Below are positions 53,333 through 64,000 of a stretch of DNA of 64,000 nt, piece by piece. The position numbers and the translations under genes were made by a program. The notes under the pieces are model-generated. The model was not told the DNA's origin, did no database searches, and worked only from the letters and a program-made list of their open reading frames with translations. The first letter of the stretch is position 1. Every line of letters starts with the position of its first letter. Source of the stretch: Humulus lupulus (taxonomy: Eukaryota > Streptophyta > Magnoliopsida > Rosales > Cannabaceae); contig NC_084795.1 in NCBI RefSeq assembly GCF_963169125.1, positions 275,476,122 through 275,540,121 on the forward strand, given 5' to 3'.

Positions 53333-54546
53333 ATGTATCCAAGGCAGATAATGAGACCAGGTGATGATTATACAGAGGCCAGGAATTTCAGCCAGGGTTT
53401 GAGTTCTTCGTCTGCCCCTCAGAATTTCCAGCAGGTCTTTATAGATGTGCAATTAAGATTGCAGAGGCAAGAGGAAGAGATCGGGTGTTTGAAATAGCAG
53501 CAGATGGAACACCTCTTCCTTTTCCATGCCAGGAGTGGCACCAGTATTGACTCAGCCTAGGGTTAGAACAGATGGGAATTTCTATGTGGAAGATTCCAGG
53601 AATATTACCCTCCAGTCTTTGAAGGAGGCCTAGATCCATTCAAAGCTGAGCAATGGATGGGCATGGTCAGTTCCATCCTCGACAGTATGGGGCTGGTAGG
53701 TCACGATAGGGTTATTTGTGCTACATATGTATTGCGGGATGATGCCGGACATGGTGGGAAGTGGTATCTCAGACACGAGACACAACTGTGATGCACTGGA
53801 AAGAATTTAGGTAGCTGTTCAATGAAAGATATTACTGTGATGCAGTCAAGACTGATAAGATTAATGAGTTTTTAAATCTGGTTCAGGGAAACGCAACAGT
53901 AACCGAGTACGTTAATAGATTTGATGGGTTGGCCAAGTTTGCTTTTGATATGATACCCACGGATGTAGCTCAGGAGGAAAAGTTTATCCAGGGATAGAAT
54001 CCTAGTGTAGCTCAGGGCATTAGAGTAGCCCCAATATATGAAATCTCTACCTACGCTTAAGTGGTAGGGAAGGCTCTTACTGTTGAGAGCACAAGAAATC
54101 AGACTGAAAAGGAGAATGCCAGAGACCATGGAGCTCAGACATTGATACCTCCATTTATTGGAACGAGCAAGGACAAGGATTGGAAAGTCTACCCGGAATG
54201 CACTCGGTGTAGGAGGCGTCATCTGGGAGAATGTCAAGCAAGGGTATGTTTCTTTTGTCGAATGGTTGGGCATAGTAAGAAGAATTTCCAAAGGCGAAGG
54301 AAGGATGAGAAAAAGGGGAAGGACAGCTCGACTCTAGTTCGAGTGTTTGCTCCGATGCAGTCAGAGTCGGAGACTGAGGCTGGTTCCTCAGGGGTGGTAG
54401 GTCAGCTTTCTAGTTCTGATTCTCTTATTATGCTGACTGGTTTTGGTACCATGTTGTTTCTTTGCTTGTTGCATATAATGAGGCATAGAGTTGTTATGCA
54501 AATTGCATGGTTAGGTTGTGATGGGAATGTGATACTTTATTGGTGA
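53333..54546 (+). pseudogene. Gag of element J
   Basis: Start ATG at 53333 (MYPRQIMRPGD), matching the K gag start. Pieces in several frames include QVFIDVQLRLQRQEE, YYPPVFEGGLDPFKAEQWMG, FNERYYCDAVKTDKINEFLN and VTEYVNRFDGLAKFAFDM. A knuckle-like CFFCRMVGHSKKNF follows in the frame at 54061-54546. The last Cys of the CCHC knuckle is replaced by Phe. Stops (for example TAG after GCLK near 53490) and frame changes disrupt it. Gag would build the particle and bind RNA. Confidence 0.8.
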
Positions 54547-54579
54547 TTTTAAGAGATGAGGTAGATTATGGTGGAAACA

Positions 54580-56815
54580 ACTCATTAGTTGTTTTGATAA
54601 AGTTGGTTATGACTGACTTCAGTATGATCTTGGATATGTATTAGTTAACCAAGTATGGGGCAATGCTAGATTGCAATGAAAGGATAGTAACTCTTGGGTT
54701 TGAGAGTGGGAAACCCTTGTGGTAGTTGGCACTATGCGGATGACATCTGTATTCAGAGCTAGAGATCTGTTGCAGGAGGATGCATAGAACTCTTAGCTAG
54801 TGTGGTGGATACCACTTAGGTTGTGCCAGTGGGACCAGGGCAGACTGGATTAGTCTGTGAGTTTCTAGATGTGTTTCCAGGGGATTTGTCAGGATTACTT
54901 TCATATAAAGAGATAGAATGATGATTAGATTGGTGCCAGAGATGGAATCAGGTCTAGGGAACTGTATTGTACGGCTTCAATAGAGTTGTAAGAACTAAAG
55001 GACTCGGTTATTGAGTAAGATAGTATTCTTCAAGGTGGATCTTCGATCTAGTTATTACCAGCTACAGATCAGGGAGAATGATAAGTAAAAGACTGACTTA
55101 TATATCAGAAATGGGCATTAGGAGTGCTAAGTTATGTTTTGAGGATTTGATTGATGTCGAGTTTTTTTTATGAAATAGATGAACATAATATTCAAAGATT
55201 ATCTGAATTGTATTTGTGATCATCTTGATTAACAGTATTGTGATATATTCTTGGTTGGAGATTTGCCAAGGTCAAGGAACGCCTTAGGGGCAGGAGTTTC
55301 CTTGGATGGGCAGGATACCATATGTGCTTTAGGAAAGAATTTTGAGTCTTCTTACATCAATTTGTAGGTTTTTATAACACCTTAGTGATAGGGAAAAATG
55401 ATTGCCTATGCATCATGTTAGTTAAGGATCTGACCAGAACTAGAGTAGAGTTGCTCGTGGGCCAGGTGGCCAACATTGTATTTGAGTTACTCTTGCATAG
55501 AGGATCAAAGGAAAAATAGTTAAGTGACCCATAGATGGAAAATTGAGGGGAGTGTCTTAGCTGGAATAGCTAAGGATTATACAATGTCAGGTGTGATATT
55601 ATTGTGGTATAAGGATCGAATTGGATCCGATGAACACTGAGATTAAATGGGAGATTCTGGATGAATCTTATACTACCTCTTATTCTCTTCATCCAGGCAT
55701 CATGGAAGATGTAACAGAGTTTGAAAGCTTTATATTGATGGCCTAGGATGGAGAGGGACATAATGGAATACATGACTTATTTCTCAACCTATTAGCAGGT
55801 CAAGACAGAGTATCAGAAATCAATAAGGCTATTGTAGCTTTTGAGTATTCCATAGTGGAAATAAGGAAACATCACGATAGGTTTCATGGTGGGGGCTGCC
55901 CAGGTTAGTGGGTCAACATGAGTTGGTTTGGGTCATTCTGGAACAGTATTTAAAGTAAGTTCACTTCTATCAATAAGGACAAGTAACACAGCTAATCAAT
56001 ATTCATATCTTTGTGTGAGAGAGGTAGTACACCTTCATAGATTCAAGGTTTATCTTATCAGATGAAGACTCTATTATTACTTCCAGGTCTTGGGAGGGTT
56101 ACAGAAGGCGATGAATATATAGTTGGAATTTAGTACGGGTTATTATCATCAGATTCATGGTAAATCAAAGAGAGAGTTATCTAATATTGGAGAGGCACCT
56201 TACGAAACGTTGTATAGTAAGGAATGTATATCACCCGTTCATTGGAATGAGATGGGTGAGATGTTGATTTTGGATCCTAAGGTAGTTCAGGGGATCATTG
56301 AGATTATTAAAAGGATAAAGCTTGGATGTTCACTTCTCAGAGTAAATGGAAAAGTTATGATGATTTGAAATGCAGGAACATGGAGTTCCAGCTAGAAGAC
56401 TGTATCTTCCTTAGAATATCACCAAGGTAAGGGGTGAGGAATTAAAGGCAACTTGAGCCCTAGATTAGCAATGACTATTTGAAATCCAGAAGACGATCAA
56501 TCAGGTTGCCTTTAGATTGGCCTTATCATTGGCACTATCAGCTGTATACAGTGTATTTTATACCTCCATGTTGAGGACATGGGTTAGAAAAGACTCATGA
56601 GTTGAGTTATGAGAATCTGAAGATTGAGGCTAAGCTACCCTGTAAGGAATAGGCAATCCAGATATGAGACAGAAAGAACAAGGTTCTGAAGAACAAAGTT
56701 GTACCTTTGATTATGGTATTATACAGAAACAGTGAGGTCGAGGGAGCGGCCTAGGAACTGGAATAAGTTATGCAGAATTTATATTCCAGGTTGTTCAGTT
56801 AAATTTCGATGACGA
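54580..56815 (+). pseudogene. Pol of element J, strongly decayed
   Basis: Short islands are recognisable in the right order. The protease end (YGAMLDCNERIVTLGFESG) is at about 54650. RT has VCEFLDVFPGDLSG at 54850 and FKVDLRSSYYQLQIREND at 55030. Its catalytic segment at about 55215 reads LINSIVIYSW instead of the expected two-Asp block. Integrase has REVVHLHRFKVYLI at 56010 and APYETLYSKECISPVHWNEM at 56185. The tail reads LALSLALSAVYSVFYTSMLR at 56520 and NKVLKNKVVPLIMVLYRN at 56690, a weak chromodomain-type end. Stops are frequent. No protein product is possible. Confidence 0.75.
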
Positions 56816-56823
56816 ATTTCTGT

Positions 56824-56836
56824 AAGGAGGGGATAG
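56824..56836 (+). promoter_or_regulatory. Polypurine tract of element J
   Basis: AAGGAGGGGATAG lies directly before the 3' LTR start at 56838, in the right place to prime plus-strand synthesis. Confidence 0.8.
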
Positions 56837-58128
56837 TTGTAACAACCCAAATTTCCTAATAAGGCTTAGGGCCTTGATTAGGGGGCAAGTATGGAAAATC
56901 TTGGAATTATGTGATTATGTGATATTTATGTGTATCATTATGTGAATATGTGAGTTATATCATAATATGACTAGATATGCATGTTTAGGAGTATTAAATA
57001 TGCATGTGGGCCCATTTCTGTTTAATTGGGCAATTTTCATTTTTTGGCCATTTTGGGCATATTTGGCATAGATGTGGTATATGTGTGGTGCTTCATTATT
57101 ATTTTGTTATGCTAGGGTTATTCATCATGAGACGATCCTAGGAAGCAAGCTAGTGAGAAAGTCACAACAGGATTTATACTTGACTCGAAGTGAGTCAAGG
57201 GGTATTTAGCACATTACTGGGATATTGGGTAATGAGAATAAATATTTGATGATAAATTAGGAGTTAGTGAGATCAGGGGGAAATTCTTGGAGTTTTGACT
57301 ATTTTACCCCAGGAGGCGTTTTTGGGACCTCGAGCATTAGGATTTGCTTGAGGCCCTGAAGTAACCTATTAATAAATAAAGGAACGTTCAGAACGTTATC
57401 TCTCCCTCATAGTTCCATTTTCGACACCTGATCATATTTTCGAAGCAAACTTGAGTTCTAGGACTCGAATTTAAGCGAGGATCGAGGCATAGTGATTCTA
57501 GGGAAGATTAGAAGCTTATTAGCCGGAGGATTTAGTTGGGAAATGACATAATCGGAGGTAATCCAAGTTTTAAGTTCTAAGTTCTTAAGCTTGGATTGGA
57601 TTTTGTGTTTTGATGAGTTTTTGAATGAATTGAGGCTTGGGTTTTGTTGGTTTTGGATCATGGGGATGTTTGGGAACTTTGATTTTGGGATTTGGATATG
57701 TTTGGGTAGGTTTTTGGAAGGTTTTTAAATGGTGAAAACAAGGTTTTTGGGCTAGTCTGTGCTTGGGCCGCGGCCCAGGCTTGATGAAGGAGGAGGTTGG
57801 CCCTGTCTTGAGGCAGGCCACGGCATGATGTTTGGAGGGTCGCGGCGCTCAAGGGAAAATTTTGCCATATTTGGTTTTTAGTTGTGGGAACTTAACTCTA
57901 AGAGCCTGGGATCGATCCTACTACCCAGTTGAGTGGGATTCGACATCCCGGAGGCTTGGGTTGAGACTGGAAGTATTTATTTACTCACTTTGATGAGGTT
58001 TTATATTATGGTTGTGACTAGGTTATTGTTAAGGGCTTGGAATCAGGATTGTGCTTGTGGCTCGTTTATTGGTAACCTGTGCTTGGACCAAAGGTAAGAA
58101 AATTGCACCCAGTATGTAATGCATGCGA

Positions 58129-60289
58129 TGTAACGCCCTACTTCCTTTGAGCTATTACTAAGTGGATTTAAAATGTGCAATTAACTCGCTAATCGAGGTT
58201 TTAAGACAAAAGTGTAGCTAATCATAACAAAAGTCACATAGTTTGGGAAAATAATTCCATTCATTGAATATTATAAAGCGTTAAACATTTGGGATCCCAA
58301 AGTACTATTTAGAAATATTTACAACTCAAAAATATAATTAAAAGAATTGACTAAACGACAAAATTAGGTTTAATACAGACATCTCCCAAAAATGCCCCTG
58401 GCCGTGGTAGCCAGGCAGGCCAAACATGTACGCGTCGCTTCACGTTCTCCGTACTCATGGTTGGTCAACTTTGCCCTTGCTCTTACCTGCACCATAGAGC
58501 ACCCGTGAGCCGAAGCCCTGCAAGAAAACTTGACAAAAGCAAATAACATATGCATTGCTACCAATTAGCATACAATAAAACTGCCAACAGGCTAAACACA
58601 TAACGACCATGCCGTCCTAGGCGCTTTACTAGGCCCTGGGTTCGCGGTCTACACCATGAGTATATCCCAGGTATCCTTTAGGGTCTCACCCTGGCAACTT
58701 TCTCTCTGCGTGCATAACGCTGCTCCTGGCCCCTTGCCGTTCTCGTCCTTCGTCGTTCCTGGCCCTCGTCGTTGTCGGCCATCGCTATTCCCGGCCCTTG
58801 CCGTTCTTGGCCTTCGCCGTTCCCAGCTCTTGCCGTTCATTCACATATATGCACACATAGCATAATTAAACAAATACTTAAACACGTATAAAAATATGCA
58901 ATGGGGCTGCGCCCTGCAACACAATCATATATGGTCGTGCCCAGCAACATAAACTATAGGGCCTCACTCTGCTCTACGGGTACAACAGTTTTCTTACCTG
59001 TGCCCCAAGCTTTCCAAGCACCGATGTCCCGAGCACAGTCCCTTAGTCCAAGCCTCGCTGAAAACCTAGTCACAATGTATCAATAACATCCATCCATCAA
59101 GTTCTAATCCATTAAATAGCTTTGGGTCATAATTCTAGTCTCTGGGACCTTGAATTCTATCAATCCGGGTGATAAAATTCATCCCGAGCCTTAACTTTTG
59201 GATTCCCCATCCCCCAAAACCTTCTTGAAGCCCCATCCCCCAAAAGAGGGCATGCGCACTGCGGCCCAAGCTAGGGTGTACCGCGGCCCGCCCTTCTTCC
59301 TGGCCTCCCAAGTGTTCTAGAGGTTCGCGGCTCAACAAGAACAATGTCGCAGCCCGACCCTTCGAACCCAAAAAATCCTCCATTTTTCTCCATCAAAACC
59401 AAGCCAATCTACCCCGAAATCAACCCAACAATTCAAGCTAATCATCATAAAAGTTCTATCACAGTCTCAGCAACAAAACCTAACAAGAATTAACCCCGAA
59501 GCACACCCAAGAGAAGTTTACAACTTATTTCACATGCATGAACCTATATTCCTAACCAAAACTCAGCAAAAATTCAGTTGATCATCAGATTTTAGTGCTT
59601 ACCTTTGAACCTAATTAAGTCTCTGAGTTAATCCCTTGAATTCCAAGCTTCAATCCTCCCACGCTCCAGCCTTGAGTTCTGAATTTCCTAGCTTAATCTC
59701 CTCAAAGTTGTCCCTTGGTGTGGCTTAGAAAAGGAGAGAAAGAGAAGAGGTTTAGGTCGGTTCCTTGGTTTCTGAATGTTTCCTCAATTTTTTTTTATTT
59801 AACTTAAATCTCTAAGGTTACCTCAAAGGCTCGGGGTACCAAAAACATCCTCGAGGGCAAAATAGTAAATTTCCCCGATATTCCCTCCTAAACATTCTAA
59901 CTTCAAATATATCTCCAAATATTTATTTTCATAACCTGATTATCCCATAAAATGTCTAATACCCGAAATACCCCTCGACTCTCCCCGAGTTGGGTATTCG
60001 ACCCCGTTGTGACTTTCTAGCTAAACTGCTCCATAGGATTATCTCGGATCGTGTAACACAAATAGATCACAAATATATCATAATAATCACATTTATGCCC
60101 TCAACGGGCTAAGATTACAAACATGCCCCTAATAGCCAAACGGGGCCCACATGCATATTTAATTCACCTAAACATGCAATTCTAATCACATATTCCTCAA
60201 ATTCACACATTAACATATTAAATCACTTCTTGCCCTCCAGGAATGCTAATCAAGGCCCTAAGCCTTATTAGCAAATTTGGGACGCTACA
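58129..60289 (-). mobile_element. Tekay-like solo LTR I inside the 3' LTR of J
   Basis: The plus strand reads TGTAACGCCCTACTTCC...GGGACGCTACA. On its own strand it begins TGTAGCGTCCCAAATTTGC and includes CCTAATAAGG-like words. Imperfect TGCGA/TGTGA flanks were seen. No internal region follows. A GC-rich palindromic island lies at 59246-59362, at the same relative place as in other Tekay LTRs. A local CGTTCCTGGCCCTCGTCGTT-type repeat is at about 58735-58830. Confidence 0.8.
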
Positions 60290-60784
60290 TGTGATGCATG
60301 AGATACATGTGATTAGGGCATGACATGAATATTGAATATGAGATTTATCAGAGCTTGAGTCTCTGCAAATGTGCATGATCATAATTATGCTAGTGATTGT
60401 TAAGTAAGCATGTTGAATGCCCCGTATTTGGAAATTTGACATACGATATATGCTTTGTTGCATTGCTTACTTGTGAGTGGAATTGACTCCATAGTCAGAA
60501 CAACAATGGTGTTAGTATTGACTCTGAAGCTGTGATTCATTAGTCACGTTTGGCAGTAGTACTGAGCACTGGTCGTATGGAATTACCTATGAGTCAAGAA
60601 CAGTATTAGCGTGTTTAACGCAAGCCGAAAAGATTAGATCTAATTGACATAAGCATTATCATCATAAGCATGAAATGCTTGACTGACCTTAAGTTCGATG
60701 AAATCAAAAGCGCTTGTCTAGTCTAAAGGCTAGTTATTTAGAGTCATGGCCAAAAGGCTCAGGTGACTGCATCGTCACATGGCT

Positions 60785-61012
60785 GTGGGTGCAAAACCCA
60801 AGTTTGTGACTCCATAGTCACTCATCTAATTAGGGTGTAAAACCCAAGTTTTGACTCCATAGTCACTCATCTGATTAGGGTGCAAAACCCAAGTTTGTGA
60901 CTCCATAGTCACACATCTGATTAGGGTGCAAAGCCCAAGTTTGTGACTCCATAGTCACTCATCTGATCAAGGTGCAAAGCCCAAGTTTGTGACTCCATAG
61001 TCACTCATTTGA
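60785..61012. repeat. 46-bp tandem array, five units (3' LTR of J)
   Basis: Same unit as at 51985-52367, with CCCAAGTTT counted five times. One unit lacks two bases (AAGTTTTGACTCC). Confidence 0.9.
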
Positions 61013-61526
61013 TTAGCACAATCATTTATTTGGACTTATTTGCATGCATGAATAGGGCTATTATTGCTAGGCATGCTATTATGATTTAGTGACATGTTAT
61101 TACTTGTTCATGAACATATTGAGTTTTCTTGCTGAGCTTCGGCTCATGGATGCTAGGTGGAGCAGGTAAAGGCAAAAGAAAGCTGGATCAGCCTTAAGTT
61201 GGAGAGCTTAGGTGACGATGTGTACATATGCAGTTGTTCGATCGCCACGACCGAGGGTTTAAAGAGGAACTAGGGATAAACCCTATTTTTCCGCTTAGGT
61301 CGGCTGGTTGTAAATATTTTATTGTAATTAACCTTTCAATTATATTTTTGGGATCCCAATGTATAAAATAAACATTTTAGTGAAATGTTGTACCTTTGAC
61401 CAAAATTTTTAATCCTAAATCGTTAATCATACTTTGTTACACGATTATGGCCAAATGGCTCGGTTAGTGATTTTAGCACTGTTTAAAATGCACACCGTAA
61501 CGGTCCCTGGGTAGTAGAGCGTTACA

Positions 61527-61600
61527 TCAGGTTTACTAAGTATTTTTCTGAAAGGGTAATTTGTGTAAACCGTGATGAGATGACCCTCGAAGTATTGCTT
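61527..61600 (-). pseudogene. Tat M RT/RNase H junction, right flank of J
   Basis: The minus strand reads LITVYTNYPFRKILSK directly upstream of the J insertion, and joins PDLSRRLSKWAIEL at 50213. This is the stretch between native RNase H and second RNase H in Tat elements. Similarity fades beyond about 61600, so the rest of M is lost. Confidence 0.7.
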
Positions 61601-64000
61601 CTATAACAAACGCCATAAACTATTTACTTTGTAAAAATGTCGCTTAGTTCATATTTATTAGAAAATGCCATTTTAAAGAAAATGTTCAGTGGGGCCTTGT
61701 CAAAACATGCAATTTTGGCCCAATGGTTTAAAATAACAATATAGTGTCTTTGTGCAATCTTGAAAATAAAATAAAATATAAAGTCTCACTATGACGTAAT
61801 GAAAACGTAAACCATAACATAAAAATTCATAAACTTTCTTGGCGTTCAACTAGATTGTTAATCGCTCGTGGACACCCCGCGTCATACATGTTTGGACATC
61901 GGAACTCCCCACATCACAGTGTGTACCAAGAAGAAACTCAATTATCAGGAGAAAGTAAAGGGGTGAGCTAAAAGCCCAATAACAAAGTACAAACAAAATA
62001 CAACAGTCTACAAGAAACACAAAGCAATCTACGTACATATCATAAACTCATGGCACGTCATAATTATATCATAATCATAAGACTTCCTAAACATAATCAT
62101 AATCATACATCATGTGATCATGGCACCCCTATTTTCATGTCACATCATGAGGTAACTAGTGAAAACATAAACTGATAAAACCTCCTCTATGAGGTAAACA
62201 GGAACTCTAATCCTCGAATAACCTTGGCGCGTCCACCCTATGAGTTACGTCATATCCTGAATGACTCATTTGTTGTGTCACGTTCAACACACTAACATCC
62301 TACTACTTTTCATACAACATATAAGTAGATATACAACAAATCATATCATAACATAGTAGCTCATACTTTTCATTACACAACAGCTCTTGCAACATATTAG
62401 CTCATATTTTTCATAACATAATTCATAGAAAAATTCTAGCTAACTTCCTTACCTCAAGTCCAAGCAAAAATAAAGTGCAAGGTACTTAACAACGAGCCTA
62501 AAATAATAATCAAACGTTCGTGTTAATATCAAGTAAGAATACACATGCCCAACATACATACCCCATGTGTGCATGGGCCATGCACACGTGACACATGTTG
62601 CACCACAATATAAACATTCAATAATTTCACATAAAACCATAAAAGAATAATCTCAAGTCTACTAGTGAAGCATCAATGTTTGCAAAACAAGGATCATGCA
62701 CTTAATCAAGTGGCGTATATTTGAACGTAAAACTAAATTTGCATGCAACATGCGTACGTGGGAAAGTCTTTAAAAAGTGCGTGGAAGTTGGTAGATTTTA
62801 GCATTTTTAATTCTTGGAAATCACGTAAGATTTTGTTAAACAAATATCTTACCAACTTGATTTATATCGCAAGGTTATACTAAAATCGTACTTTAAAATA
62901 TAACTAAAAGAATCATTTTATTTTCAGTTGTCATTTTCCAAATATTAATCTCATTTACTATTCTTAACTTAAATAAAATAATCATAGGAGTATAATTCCC
63001 TCTTTCTATTTTTTTCTCACAAAATTAATTAATGGTAAATAATTTATCATAATTATTTAAAATAAAACAAATTGGTACTCACTCCCTTTGCCAAATAGAT
63101 AAGTAAAATAATTACATCTTTAACTTTGTAGAAAAATAAAAGTTGTATCTCAAGATTACCACATTTTCATAAATATCACAATTTTAATTAAGTTGGAAAA
63201 GTTTCTTTATACCATCTTTTACTCAAAACAAAAAATACTTAGTCTCATAAAAAAATGCTACTTGATTAATTATTTTACAAATAAAAACTGTATTATTTTA
63301 ATTAAAATATTCCATATTTTAAAGTATAAAAAATTACATTTTTCATGTATATAGTCTAGGGTTTAATCTATATGAGCATATACCTTATATATTGTATTTA
63401 AAATACATTTTCTTTCAATAAAATAAAAATTCCAGCAAGCACTTTTATTTATCTAAAATCACATAATTGAACAAATCGCATTTTCTTTCACAAAATTAAA
63501 AAAAAAAAAAACTGCATGTGTTTAGTTAGCTAAAAGTCTCATTAAAATGAAAAAAAAAAATATATCTCTTGTTTACATAGGTTCTAAAATATTATTTTCG
63601 ATATAACTTGTGTATTTTTAAAGAATCTATATATACAAAACTCTATTAACATTTTTAAAGAACATTATACCAATATCAAATCTTCAAACCACATAGCATA
63701 TTTCTATAGCTTCTATGCATTCAAAAATCCAATTAGCATGCACCAGTAATTTAGACCATTTTCAAGACATAAACTCTGATATAAAGCTTTTAACCAAATG
63801 TATCATTAAACATAAAATACAACTAGTCATGTCTATTTTCTTTCACAATAGAATACCTAAACTCATCACGCTTATAAATGCACAAATAAACAACAAAATA
63901 AAAATAAAAGAACCTTAGGCCTAAAACAAGGCTTGGCTGAACCTATAATACATCATCAAGAAAAGAAAAAAAATATTCCACCAATTAGATATCCTCAAGA
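61601..64000. other. AT-rich end of window, no firm gene
   Basis: The first kilobase (about 61800-62640) has words like GGGGTGAGCTAAAAGCCCAA and the order of features seen in minus-strand gypsy LTRs such as H, so a partial minus-strand LTR is possible. From about 62800 the sequence is very AT-rich, with long A and T runs. Short frames (for example minus 61850-62038, 62449-62640 and plus 63715-63918) show no motif. Confidence 0.4.

Larger units (their letters stand above)
50214..61526 (+). mobile_element. Full-length Tekay-like gypsy element J
   Basis: 5' LTR, tRNA-Met type primer site, gag, decayed pol, polypurine tract and 3' LTR are all in order. The flanks are TCGGG (50209-50213) and TCAGG (61527-61531), an imperfect 5-bp duplication. 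The host reading frame of Tat M rejoins across it (FRKILSK | PDLSRR). Total length is 11.3 kb, including the nested solo LTR I. Gag and integrase C-terminal features suggest a chromovirus (Tekay/Del-like). Confidence 0.88.
56838..61526 (+). mobile_element. 3' LTR of element J, interrupted by solo LTR I
   Basis: It runs from TGTAACAACCCAAATTTCC to AGAGCGTTACA. After removing LTR I (2,161 bp) it is 2,528 bp, 140 less than the 5' LTR. That difference is almost exactly three 46-bp units. The palindromic island is at 57763-57848. Divergence from the 5' copy is modest by eye, indicating an insertion younger than its decayed pol might suggest, or LTR conversion. Confidence 0.88.

Noticed and set aside
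4824..61526. Pairing LTR K (4824-7725) with LTR J or H as two ends of one huge element
   Set aside because: K has its own primer site and a different tandem array. J has its own matched LTR pair and target duplication, and H is a solo LTR in opposite orientation with its own duplication.

Overview
This 64 kb window looks like a heterochromatic, repeat-packed stretch of a plant nuclear genome, most likely a eudicot. I infer that from the retrotransposon lineages: Ty1/copia, chromoviral Ty3/gypsy with tRNA-Met type primer sites, Tat-type Ty3/gypsy with two RNase H domains, and a plant LINE. The LTR style reminds me of Cannabaceae/Rosales, but nothing in the sequence proves a species. I found no intact cellular gene, tRNA, rRNA or CRISPR array. 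Almost every recognisable coding stretch belongs to a transposable element, and nearly all are broken.

Layout. 1-2045: AT-rich DNA with a CACTA-type terminus (1745) and a scrap of a Tat-like LTR (1966-2008). 2046-4823: a decayed copia (B, minus strand). 4824-8217: LTR, primer site and gag start of a Tekay-like gypsy (K). A second copia (C, plus strand) is cut into three pieces: 8218-9360, 17312-18290 and 37523-39335. The first gap holds a gag-only gypsy-type element (L, 9366-17306, perfect 5-bp target duplication TGGTG), which itself holds a probable solo LTR (N, 11607-12898). The second gap holds another copia (D, 18291-37522). D in turn holds a young Tat gypsy (E, 23898-35528, minus strand) and a 5'-truncated LINE (35928-37061).

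From 39336 a third copy of the C family (F) runs to 48065. It is interrupted by gypsy LTR G (40465-45185), which is interrupted by Tekay-like solo LTR H (41167-43980). A decayed Tat (M, minus strand, 48370-50213 and 61527-61600) is split by a full-length Tekay-like gypsy J (50214-61526), whose 3' LTR carries solo LTR I (58129-60289). The remainder to 64000 is AT-rich. Several of these nests are three levels deep, and most insertions can be delimited by TG...CA ends, short target duplications and host reading frames that rejoin across the insert.

Most interesting points. (1) Element E carries, antisense to gag-pol, a separate intron-containing gene with its own TATA box, a 5'UTR intron and at least two coding introns with good GT-AG borders. 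(2) Most nonsense codons, on both strands, sit where CAG or CAA would fit, as expected from deamination of methylated cytosine in silenced chromatin. (3) GC-rich palindromic islands sit at a nearly constant place inside otherwise AT-rich Tekay LTRs, and a related palindrome occurs in copia LTRs and in gypsy LTR G. (4) Element D has a pol C-terminus embedded inside its left LTR. (5) Two 592-bp LTRs of E differ at only six positions, so it is by far the youngest insertion here.
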